The notes under the pieces were generated by a model that did not search any database, was not told the DNA's origin, and saw nothing but the letters and a program-made list of their open reading frames with translations. Below are positions 33,895-44,631 of a DNA stretch of 64,000 bases, one piece after another (within the stretch, counting starts at the first letter, position 1; the number at the start of each line of letters is the position of its first letter). Both the position numbers and the translations under genes were made by a program. The stretch comes from Warburgia ugandensis (lineage: Eukaryota > Streptophyta > Magnoliopsida > Canellales > Canellaceae), in assembly GCA_035236585.1 (NCBI GenBank), contig CP141138.1, forward strand, positions 24,997,437 to 25,061,436. The letters are read 5' to 3'.

Positions 33895-36523
33895 CCCAAT
33901 CCATTATTTTTCAGATAAAATGAAGTACAACTAGAAGAGATCAAAGAACGTTAGGGTCACAATCAAGAAAGCACATGTAAGATTCATAGCAACCCTTTTT
34001 ATATTTGGTGTAAACTTGGTTATAAGTGCTTATTTGTAACTTGGGCTATGATTAACAATCTTGGGGTTGGTATTTATTCATTTATATGTTTTTCCAAAGC
34101 TTTGCCAAAATGTGCCATGGCCTTATGCATTATTCATTCATCATGATTTGCTAATGACGCTCAGGGTTTTTACACAAAAGTTTTACTTAAAAAGGAAAAA
34201 TTTCTTTGTATTCTTTGCATGAATTATAAAAACTGCATCCTAAAAACCCAGGTTATCACATGAATAAGAAGTGGTGTACTTTCATATATGCTACATACTT
34301 GTTCATCCTTTTTAGAGATATTCTTCTCCATTTCTGTGGCCTCTATTTTTCGAGCTAAGGATGCTACTTTGGCATTAAGTTCATCTTGTTTAGACATGTC
34401 ATACATTCCTTCCCTAGCAAATGTGGTAGTGGGCTTGGCACTATCTAGATGTTCTACTCTTTTTGAATCAGCTCATGTTTGTGGACTTTCAACTATCCAT
34501 TCCAAATACTCTTCTGTATCATCTAATTGTTTGTTCAGAAAGTTGCTATTGCACATCATCTCTACAAACTAGCACATGTCAAAATTAAGTCCTTTATAAA
34601 AAAAGCTAATGATACGCTATGGTTCATAGCCATGATGTGGGCATATGAGTAATAGATCTTTGAACCTTTCCCAGCATTGAAAGACTGATTAAAATTCATT
34701 ACCTTACTACAAAGTATATATTTTTTTTTATGTGTAGGGAAAAAATTTCATAAGAATTCTCTAGTGATTTCATTCTATGTCCTTTATGGAATCTATTGGT
34801 AGTGCATTAAACCACATTTTTACTTTCCTTTAAAGAGAGATGAAATAGCTTAAGCCTTACAATATCTAAACCAATGTTCTATGTTTGTTGGGTACTGTAT
34901 ACATCATTAAACTCTTTAAGATGTAGGTAAGGATTTTCATTGTTTAACTCATAGAATTTGGGAAGTAGTTGGATGACTCCCATTTTCAATTCTAGTGCAC
35001 TAGCATTCTAAGGAAGAATGACACAAGACGGTGTATTGGTGCATATAAGCTGAAGATAATCTCTTAAAGTTCTTCCATGAAGATTTTGGTAGAAATCATT
35101 GTGCCCATGATCACTTGTTGATCCCACTCTCTATTTCCATTCCTTCTCTAATCTCTTTGCATTTGTAGATGATTATTCCTCCTTAGTGGAGGTTGATATT
35201 CATCATCAATTAGAGGTGGTGGTCTCTCATTCATGATAAGTGGAGGGCTTTGATCACCTCTATTACTTCCATGGGGTGAGTTATCCTTAGATTGTTGATT
35301 AGTCATTGATGGTAACTGATTTGATTATATGTCGTTTTCGTTATACTTGACTAACCTCCAAGTTTTGTTGCATATCCAAAAGTGCAAGCAATGAAAGATC
35401 TTTTTTTTTACTTTTTTTTTTTTTTGTTGAAAACTACCCTAAATGATGAACCAAAATGCCTAGAATGATGTACTAACAAAGGCCACAATTAAACAATCCC
35501 TTAGGCCAACAAGCAAAAATATTTTGATTTTCTTGAATTTGTGTGGAAGAGAAGCTTTTAGTTAGCCTAATCTAATGTTCATTACTTTTAAACATGTCCC
35601 ACCACTTACTAGTTAGATCCTAACCTAACCAACTCCTTCACACCCTCCTCAGCTTGCTATAGGTAGTCTGAGTTACTAAATGTGCTGGCAGAGCTAGTCG
35701 TTTAAATACCAGTGTAGTTAGTTAGATATGGTTCACTTGAGTGGCAATGGATTGCCTCCTTCCAAGAGGTTCCTACAAAGCATGTGATGGCCTCTATAGG
35801 TCTCTTTTAATTAATTTTAAATTAATTTGGATGGTTGGGCTACACGCTTGTGGTGATTATCCTAGGTAAGTCAAGAGGTAGGAATAAATCCACCCTTGAT
35901 TTTATGAGGTCATGTACCCTTGCTAATTAATTTCCACACTCCATGCTAATTTGATCAATATATAAATCACCTTAAAGAGATAAACATGCCCTAAAATACA
36001 ATTAAAAAATTAGCTAATGTAACCTTAAAATGCAATAATTATCAAGTATGCTATCTATATGCAATTACACTAAAATTATTCTAATAATATAAACCTTAAC
36101 CTAGGAATATTAAGGAGTTAAGATTGGTCACAGTGGGATCATGGAGGAAGTCTTCTCGTACAAGGGTGGGACCATTTATATTCCACTTCCACCTTTAAGT
36201 TACAATAGTCTACCCTTGACCTATATTATTGCAACCCTTTTAAATGAATTGCTTTAAAAAAATAAAGCGTCCTCACTACAATTCACTCAAAAATAAAAAT
36301 TTGGCTATCCTAATTGAGGTCCTTTTTGAATTCCTCCTTTTCCAATTTCTTACAAAACAAAAATAGCAAAAAGTACCAAAATTTAGAAAATATAATTTTT
36401 ATACAATAAAAATGATAAAATTCACTTAAAAATGCATAAAATACTAAAATAATGAATTCTTAAAAAATTTTAATTTTAGATTTTTTTGAATTTTGACTAA
36501 ATTTTATGAAAACTCTATTGTGG

Positions 36524-36542
36524 GTCTCCGACAAGGATGCCA
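36524..36542 (-). other. Primer-binding site of the minus-strand Athila element
   Basis: On the minus strand this reads TGGCATCCTTGTCGGAGAC. The PBS usual for Athila/Tat elements, complementary to the 3' end of tRNA-Asp, is TGGCGCCGTTGCCGGGGAC. Four of the five differences are C-to-T or G-to-A. It lies 6 bp from the LTR edge at 36549. Confidence 0.85.
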
Positions 36543-37524
36543 AAAGTATGTTGATTGTTTAACACAAGTGTGCAGGTTATAGCAGTATAGTTTGTGCAAG
36601 TACAAGTCGATCTCATTGGGACTCAAACTTAAAAAGATGGATTTTATATAAAATTTAATTATTCACACATTAAAAGAAATGAAAAACATTAAATAATAAT
36701 AAACTTAAATTTCAAATCTATTGAATTAAAGAAAAGTACAAAATTTTAAGCTAAAAAGACAAAATATCAAATGAATTAACAACTAAAAATTAACTTTCCT
36801 AGCTTGATTGTAACAAATTTCTTCAAATTTGGTCACATTGGAGTCGATCAGTCTTTATCAATCCCTTACTAATACCTCTGATTAAGGATTCAATGGTTGG
36901 ATTGAACAGATCTCCCAAAAATTTGATAATCTAGACTAGGGAAAGAGTTTGAGGTTCTAATGACTTATATCAATTTTTTGTATAATAAATTGAGAATCAA
37001 AACTAATGGATAAGCTAAGAAATATCCTAAGATGAATATCTAAAAATTGATTGAAATTTTGAGATGAATTTCTGGTTTTACCTGAATGAAGAAGGAAAGC
37101 CTATATGAGGAAAAGGATGATGCATGCAGGGAACTTGGAAGGGGGAAACAAAGGGAAACAAGAAGGATTTGAGTAAATATGAGTTGGGTCTTGCCCAAAA
37201 CTAAGGAAACTTATAAAAAGAAAAAGAAAAAAAGAAACACAATGGAAAATCAAAAACAAAATTGGTGAAGAGCAGGGACATGCACAGCTGGAAAAATAGA
37301 GTAAAATGCTTTGAGAAATGGGGACTAAGAAGGGCTTTGTTTAATTTTGAAGAAATCGATGATGATAATTAATTATATGAGATGAATAGTGATGGGTAGA
37401 AGGGAAAATTGTGAAGAATCAGGAGAGGGAAAAGTGCAAAACTCCGATAAACCATGAACAAGTGAAACTAGGAGTAAAATAGGAAGACACAGTTGCGGAA
37501 ACAAAGGATTATGAAGACTGCTGA

Positions 37525-40500
37525 TGCGGCGACCTGGGTTTTTATAACACATTTTATAATACATTTTGTAAAGATATGGCCCTTAGAGTAAAAAATTTCA
37601 CAAACCAAAGCAGTGCAAATTCTTTTCTTTAGAATTTGTTTTGTAAAACCTAAGTCACCACTTCATACATAACATAAGTAGAATTTTATACAAGATAAAA
37701 TTTCATTGAGAGAATATACTTTTATTAAACTTCAAGATCCATCCAGTGGTTCATAGTACACAGCCCATTGTATCCTTACAAAACTTGTCCAAATACACAA
37801 TCCAAATTACAAAATTCAAAATACAATATATGCTCTTAATACAATGTTTCAAGAGATATACCTTGATTACTTATTCTTCAATAGTTCTTCAAGTCTTGAG
37901 CTCCTAAGTCTCCTTCTTTGTATATGAGATATTGTAAACATTCAAATATTTACAATATCTCAGCAAGTTTTGCTTGGTAGGGGACAAGAATGTAAGTTAT
38001 TGACAGTATAATCTCAATATTCAATTACCCCATAATTCATTCTATCATAAACACATTCATAGACCACTATCATTTATATGGACATCTCATGTCCTTATCA
38101 TTTGTGTTCACCTTTATACATACATATTGTATAAGGACAAATCCGTTAAAATTGTAAAAATAATCAATAATCATTTCCATACAAAGCTGATCAACTCCTT
38201 TCATTATAGGAGATTTGTATCTCAGCCAGTTACTATATTGGGAATTTCCCTTTTTGGAAAAAATATTGGTAATATACAATTACCTGGCATTTCATCATGC
38301 CATCCCTTAAGGCATTTCATTATGCCAATTTCATATGTATCATAATACAAAATAATCAAGGACTACTATGCTTGCAGTCTGATCTGTACAGTGCGCCCGG
38401 ATAACTGTTCTATAATCCACTTATACCATTCCTAGTGGAAATTACAATATCCATATCCATATGGGAGAACCATGGTTGTCATAGTGGTGGCCTTCCCATA
38501 ATTGCCCCACCCGACTTTTAGCCTTTCTTAGGCTTAGTATTCAATATCATCAAGTTTCAGAGAGTGGGTGGCCAAACCCTCTTAACTCTCCTAGCATAGC
38601 ATCCCCAAGCCTATGCCTATTTAAAATAAAACCACAAGCCTCCAAGCTTGTATGTAAAATAACACTTATACATATTAGACTATCTGTCTATTTATTTAGG
38701 GCTGGAATATTTTATACTTTCCTAATCACTTAGGGTTGTTCTCAATTCTCAACTTAACCATTTTATACTTATTTTTCTCATCATTTGGTTGGATCATATT
38801 TCAAATTGAGGTATTTACCTTAATATATTGGTATTATACACGTCAATACTTCAAAACATAAGATCATGTATTAGACATGTATCTTCATGTAAAGGCAATC
38901 TCAATAATCTACCTCCCTTAATAAGGTATTCTTATTCCTTGAAACCTGCCATAGTCTTGATCAACATATATTTGTCAAATCATATGTATAATGTCATTTT
39001 TCTAATCAAGGGTACATATTACTTGGTCTTTTGATCATTCTTATGTAGGATGATCTAAATCTTTCTTCCTTGAATAACATATATCCAAGGGTTTAGTATC
39101 ATCTATACAAGTACTATCTATATTATACATAAATAATCTAATCTACAATGGTGTTTCTTTTTCCTTACTGTTTTTGATCATACAAGATCTCATCTTATTT
39201 GATCATCCTTATCTTACTTACTATTTTTATTAGGGTTAGATAATTTGCTATCTTTTTATGTTCTTATTATTATTCAACCAGTTAGTGTCTCACTTGGTTG
39301 AAGATAATTTATTTCTTCCTATTACTAGATAGCTCCTCCTTATTTCAAGATGACTAGTGCTTACCAGTTAAAGTCTGTTCAAAAAGTGGTTAATATAGCC
39401 CTCATGTAAGGAGGCATTTAGACCTCACTTACGTCAATGGGAGGTAAGGGAAAAGCACTTGGCTCTTGTATACCCCCTATAACTACAATGTTCAGAGTCC
39501 ACTGGAGTGGTACTAGCTCAATCTTTGACAAGGTTCCTATGAGCTCTTTACCTTAAGTCCCTTCTTTAATTGATTTTAATTAATTTCCATGGATATGCAC
39601 AATGTCATCTATGGATGTTCATTATTTTCCTACTTTGGGCCAAGGAAATGGTAAATCATTCATTATACTGTCCTACTAACTATAGCCCTTATTACGTCAA
39701 AATCATTCATTCATCTTAGTTGTTCATGAATCTCTATATTTCATTACTACTTAACAATTGAATATAATTTGACAATAATTAAATTGTAAACTTTAAACCA
39801 TAAATCAAATATAAGTCTAACAACCACATACTAACATTCTTCCTATGAATGTAACTTAACCTAGTGAAATAAAACTATACATAAACTAGCATGATCCTAA
39901 GTTATGAAATACATAAAATTGTACTTCTATCCTAATGGAATCATGTTTAAATCTCTAATTTACACTAACATAGCTCTATGATAATCAAATCTACTAACAA
40001 ACTAATCCTTTAGGGCATAGTATGCCAAAATTTAAAGATTACACTATCTTTCTAACTTATAACATAAATCACATTACACTTCTATTATCCAATAAAAGGC
40101 AATTAAACTAATTATATTAAGATTATTATAAACCTTTAAATATGATCCAACCATTAGATCTTAGGTATTTTCCTTTAGATCAAGGGTTTTAATTAATCCA
40201 TTAAGATCTAAAAATCATATCCACTTGATTTTGTCACATTTAATCCATGATCTAATTGGATTCCATCATAATATCATTCATTTAATCCATCCCAAGGATC
40301 TGATCATACTTGATCTCATTGATCAAGTGGGTCCCTTTATATTTTTAGGGTTTTTCTACTATAAAGGGTAGATCCCTTAGTTTATCCCAGATTTGTCCAA
40401 ATCAACCATGGATATCACTTTATTTCAGTGTTATATCATCATTAAAATAAATTCCTAAGATCTGATCACCTCAGATCTTAAAGATCTTAGAAATTGGAAA

Positions 40501-42149
40501 CTTATTTCCAAAATACAGAACGTTTCATGAATAATTTTATACATAATATGATTTTATTAGAAACTATACATTACAAGATTTCCATAGCTTCTTTCCGATC
40601 TCAATTTGGAGTTCATATGACTCCATAATCTTCATTTGAAGTTCACAGTCGTTCTTAGGGTCCAGATTTGATCTGGGCCCAGCAGAACAGATGACCCAGA
40701 TTATTCGGGGGGAACGGGCTGGGTGAAAGAAATCGTCGTCGCGTGCCTGTAACCAGGACGCAAGCGGGATGTGCTTGCCCGAGACCATCGTCCCATGAGC
40801 GGTCGTCCCATCAGGACGACATCGTATGCGCACTATGCGCACGGAGATGCTGCGACGCTGCGCGTTCTTGTGCAGTGTTTTGCGCACCGTCCCGGGAGCC
40901 GGATCTTCTTTAGGAAGATTGGACAGTCTATTTTGGACCGTCCAATCAATTTCTCTTAATTGAGGGCCCAAACCTTATTATATTTTCTTGAAAATTTTAC
41001 CCTAGGGGTTTTGGACCCTTCTGGATCGATTGGAAGGCTCAGATTTTCCATGTGAGATCTCCATCACCATGAATTTGAAGGCTCTGGTATTTACTTTACT
41101 TTTACAATTTTTCATTCAAATAAAATTACAAAAAAATAAAAATTATACTAAACAATATTAAATATGTCTTGGAAGTAGTTCCACCTACCTGATTGGAGAA
41201 AAAACTTATATTTGATGCCCAATTTGAGAGAATTACTGGTTGATGATAATATAGCCTGATAGCCCCTTTTTTTGTGATATTCCATTGTTTTAACAGTTGG
41301 ATCTTGAAATTAATTTAGGGTTTTTTTATATAAGGTAGTATAAGATGTTATGGATGGTGAGATTTATGAGATTCTACTTGGAACAGAGTGCCTAATTGAT
41401 TTTAGGTCTCTTGTTCCAATTAGAGAGAGGAGAGAGAAATAAGGAAAAGAGAGATTGGGAAAGAATGAAGGAGAATTTGGAGCCAAAACTCTAGGGAAGA
41501 TTTGGGAATTTTGTGGGAAAGGTTGTGAAAATTTTTGAAAATTTTTGGGACAGATTTATAGCCAATTTTGAATTTTTTATTATTTCTTTTGATAATATAT
41601 TTTATTACTTTAGAATATTTAATTAAAAGTACATTCTCCATTCCCATCCCATTCTCCACTACAATCCTATCCAACTCTCCACTACCAGCTAATAATGATT
41701 TGAGGAATTATTGTTGCTTCTAGAACACTGGCCCACTTTGTGGGCCCCACTTTCATGTGAAAAGACCTTTTTGCCCTTTTAATTCCAAAATGGGAGAAAA
41801 ATAGGCACTATCTATCCGGACTTGGAATCAAGCGTACTTAGTGGTGTTGGAATCATATTTCTGAGTACATTATGAATATTGAGGTCTTATTTCTTGGCTA
41901 TGGGTAAAATTACCATTTTACCCTAAAATGGAGAATATTATGGATTTTTCATTTTAACTCAAAATTGAACGTACTTAATGTCTTTTCAATTAGTTTTTCA
42001 AGTACATCCATAATTTCTATGTTTTAATTCATGATATAATCTCTATAAAAAGAGAATTTTTAATAACCTAATATTCCAGCCTAGAATTGCTAAAAATTCA
42101 AACTTTATTAATTTTCCTTAATAATTTACAAAAATCCAGGATCATTACA
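37525..42149 (-). mobile_element. Long solo LTR, family L, minus strand (4.6 kb)
   Basis: On the minus strand it starts TGTAATGATCCTGGATTTTT and ends AACCCAGGTCGCCGCA. The flanks carry a perfect 5-bp duplication GCTGA (37520-37524 and 42150-42154), and the interrupted sequence is the Athila 5' LTR. The same plan as the other long LTRs is visible: TATA-like CTATAAATCTG at 41551-41562, then a GC-rich block at 40670-40910, then an AT-rich 3' half. It is about 1.6-2 kb longer than the others, so it is either a different subfamily or holds an unrecognised insertion. Confidence 0.85.
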
Positions 42150-42293
42150 GCTGAATAGTGGGAAACGAATAATGGAGGGGAAGTCTAAGAGAAAGATCTG
42201 AAGGAGATGTCTTGGAGTGAGTTTTCTTTCGCCTATGCTACTGTTTGCCTTGGTGTTGAGAGAGAGATGACCCGAGGAGTCGGAATGGTCCTT

Positions 42294-42313
42294 GCTCTCT
42301 CTCTCTCTCTCTC

Positions 42314-42368
<55 letters not shown>
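42294..42368. repeat. (CT)n-(GA)n mirror microsatellite in the Athila 5' LTR
   Basis: About ten CT units at 42294-42313 are followed by GTAA and about 25 GA units to 42368. The two halves are complementary and could pair into a hairpin. The other LTR of the same element has only a GA run. Confidence 0.95.
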
Positions 42369-42372
<4 letters not shown>

Positions 42373-42667
42373 GATTCGGGTCTTCTCACTAGAGAAGAGA
42401 AAAGAAGGAAAGAGATGAAGAGAGACGAGAGTGGGTTGCAGGTTTTTCGTAGTATAAAGAGAGGCTGTGAGAGAACTACAGGAAAGAGAGAGAACAAGAA
42501 AGATAGCCACGAGAAATATAACCTACCCACTTATTCTTTGTATATCAACCATGCTACCCCTTGTCTTTATATAGAATTTTTATTGAAATGTGATTCCAAA
42601 TCAGCATCTCTTCTCTAGAGGTGATTCCTTAACCAATTTAGCAATTTATTTCTTGATTGTCCTCAAA

Positions 42668-42882
42668 TTTGAGACTATTAATTTATATGATCATGGAGCT
42701 GAAATTTTTTTATAAAATTATTATCTTATTAGTTTGGCAAACTTATTAATTTATCAGATTGGCCAAGTTGAGATTTTTGAGACTATTAATTTATCTGATC
42801 GTGGAGCTTCAGAAATTCTAAAAAATCATTATCTTATTAGTTTGGCAAACTTATTTATTTATCAGATTGGCCAAGTTGAGAT
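42668..42882. repeat. 108-bp tandem duplication next to the truncated 5' LTR
   Basis: Units 42668-42775 and 42776-42882 both begin TTTGAGACTATTAATTTAT and end ATCAGATTGGCCAAGTTGAG. The unit directly abuts the truncation point of the Athila LTR at about 42665. Confidence 0.92.
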
Positions 42883-43990
42883 TGGATACACTGTATACGT
42901 TTAGTAGGTAATTGTTTTTTGGATATAAATTTAAAGTGGTTCTACTATATAGAGACAAGTATTTGAGATTAAGTACTAAGCTACTGGAGTTCTTTTAGCT
43001 ATAAAAAGGAGAAGACATTTCAGCTATTCTATCTAGAATAGTTTTATTCCACTAGGCCTGCCAAAATTTATGGGTTAAGATCCATGAAGCAAATTTATTG
43101 TGGTCTGTTATTCCTTTACCAAACAAACGGTGTTTAGTATATAGTAAAGATTACCGTTCTTACCAAACTACGGGAGTGCCATTGCACGTTAGCCAGGTAC
43201 AAGATGTCACGCTAGCAGGTCTCTTTCGACAACCTGTGAGGGGTTAAGTGAAGCATCCCAATTATCTTAAAAAAATAAACATGCACATGGTATCATTTCC
43301 CTGAATTTTTCCACCGGTCTTTATTTTGTAGGTCTGATATGAGGTTAGTAGGACCCTTCATACAATAACCATCACAAACCTAATACTTCTGCCTATTTGA
43401 TTGGATGACGTGCCGCATGAGAAATGAGACAACAGGGGACGTAACTTGGGTGACACACAAATAACTACCATGACAAGTTTGTTAAGAAGGTAGACGCCTC
43501 CACCAACTTCTGACGCCCAAGCTTTGACATATAAAATCCTGATTGCTTGCTTCTCATTATAGGTAACAAACTATTACAAGTATAGTAGCACGGGAATGTA
43601 CGTAGCAAAAGAGCTAAAGACACTGCACAAAATGCTCCATTTGACCAACCATTGATATCTTATCTAGCTGGTATGAGATGTTAGGTATAAGATCTTTTCA
43701 CCCCAGGAAAAAGGTGCAGAAACCGCGTTAAGGAGAAGCACGGAAAGATGTAGGAGGGAGGACCTCTGTCGGGCTGTTTGTCACGGGCATAAGAAAGCTA
43801 TGGGTTATTCATTTTCCTCCCTGCTACGACTTACTATGTGGATGCACTTATTCAAACATAGAGGTTTTAGCCTAAAAGCTTGGAATATTTGTCGTTAAAT
43901 AATTTTATCAATGCAAACGTGTAGTAGAAGATCGTGATCGCATATTGCTCTTATGTCCATTTGCTCATGAAACATGAAATTTTGATTCTC
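42883..43990. other. Unassigned DNA, no gene seen
   Basis: This 1.1-kb stretch has a more balanced composition than its AT-rich neighbours and shows no recognisable coding or transposon signal. It includes the left side of the target-site duplication for the RTE LINE at its end. I cannot say whether it is old host DNA or an unrecognised repeat. Confidence 0.35.
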
Positions 43991-44631
43991 ATGAAATTTG
44001 GACTAAAACTCCTCCAATGCCAGTCCCAAGCCCAGATGAAAAAGGAGGAGAGTCTTGTGTCAGGTGCCAGCCGGCAAGGGAAAAGTTAAAGATGATTTTG
44101 TTATTTCTTTTTTACAAATGAATATGCATTTTTATATTAGTTTGTGAGGAAGAAATAAAAATCATCTCTAGTTTCTTAAAATATGGCAACCCTTGGGTCA
44201 GGTGCCAGTAGGCAAGGGTGAAGCTGAAAATGATTTTACTATTTCTTTTCTGGTTGCAAAAAAATATGCATTTATATATTAGTTTGTAAGGAAGAAATGA
44301 AAATCATCTTCAGCTTCTTAAAACTATGGCAACCCTAATATGACATGAATTGAAAATTGACATTCCCTCAAGTTAGGGCATTCCCCATAAGCGATGGGCT
44401 ATATTAGATCCTAGGTGCGGTGAAAAATAGGTAAGGGCTGCTAGGACATTCTACCAGAAGTGACGCACTACATCGGATCCTGGGTGTAGTGAAAAATGGG
44501 TAAGGGCTGTTAAAGCGTCCCCTCAGAAGTGACGCACTGCATCCAAAACCAGGTGCAGTGAAAAGTGGACATGGGTTCATGCCATGGAAGTCGAGAAGGG
44601 AGATAGTAAATAGGATATCTCCAAAGCATAA

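Larger units (their letters stand above)
31280..34260 (+). mobile_element. Long solo LTR, family L (2.98 kb)
   Basis: It starts TGTAATGCCTCAAATTTT and ends AAAAACCCAGGTTATCACA, with flanking TGAGT (31275-31279) and TGAAT (34261-34265), a 4/5 match. It sits inside the zinc-knuckle part of the minus-strand Athila gag, whose sequence continues on both sides. The start, a TATA box near +405, a CpG-rich leader, an AT-rich 3' half and a terminal hairpin are shared with the copy at 48181-50814. The long LTR and TGTAA start suit a Tekay/Del-type chromovirus, but no coding part is attached, so that assignment is inference. Confidence 0.85.
28966..35420 (-). pseudogene. Athila gag remnant split by two solo LTRs
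   Basis: Three blocks of one gag gene survive: 34261-35420, 31134-31279 and 28966-29328. The first contains MYDMSKQDELNAKVASLARK and the start of the zinc knuckle (VCSIYES). The second holds the rest of the knuckle and the WRN-rich segment (rc of ATTTCTCCAACTGAAATTAG). The third covers the Gln-rich tail and a MMQNMK-like segment next to a T-run at 29067-29090. The plus-strand copy at 59100-59740 gives the same order without interruption. The gag start was not resolved. Confidence 0.8.
25868..42665 (-). mobile_element. Athila-type Ty3/gypsy element, nested and internally deleted
   Basis: Read right to left, this element has: 5' LTR (36549-37524 plus 42150-42665, truncated at its start), PBS (36524-36542), gag remnants (34261-36000, 31134-31279, 28966-29328), integrase remnants (28186-28965), a purine tract at 27707-27720, and a 3' LTR (25868-27706, with its last 25-30 bp missing). 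Three solo LTRs interrupt it at 29329-31133, 31280-34260 and 37525-42149. Removing them restores continuity with the plus-strand Athila copy at 55-64 kb. Protease, RT and RNase H are absent because of an internal deletion at about 28965/28966. Both outer ends are truncated, so no outer TSD is expected. Confidence 0.88.
36549..42665 (-). repeat. 5' LTR of the minus-strand Athila element, split by a solo LTR
   Basis: The two parts are 36549-37524 and 42150-42665. Together they align with 25868 to about 27425 of the 3' LTR. The reading GATTATGAAGACT-GCTGA-ATAGTGG across the insertion matches GATTATGAAGACT-GTCGA-ATGGTGG at 26879. Homology stops at about 42665, so roughly the first 300 bp of the LTR are missing and no outer TSD survives. 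The LTR end reads TGTTTAACA-type CA at 36549. Confidence 0.88.

Noticed and set aside
40564-40971. 135-codon minus-strand frame
   Set aside because: It lies in the GC-rich block of the long LTR, where chance open frames are expected. The equivalent blocks of other copies do not encode a similar peptide.
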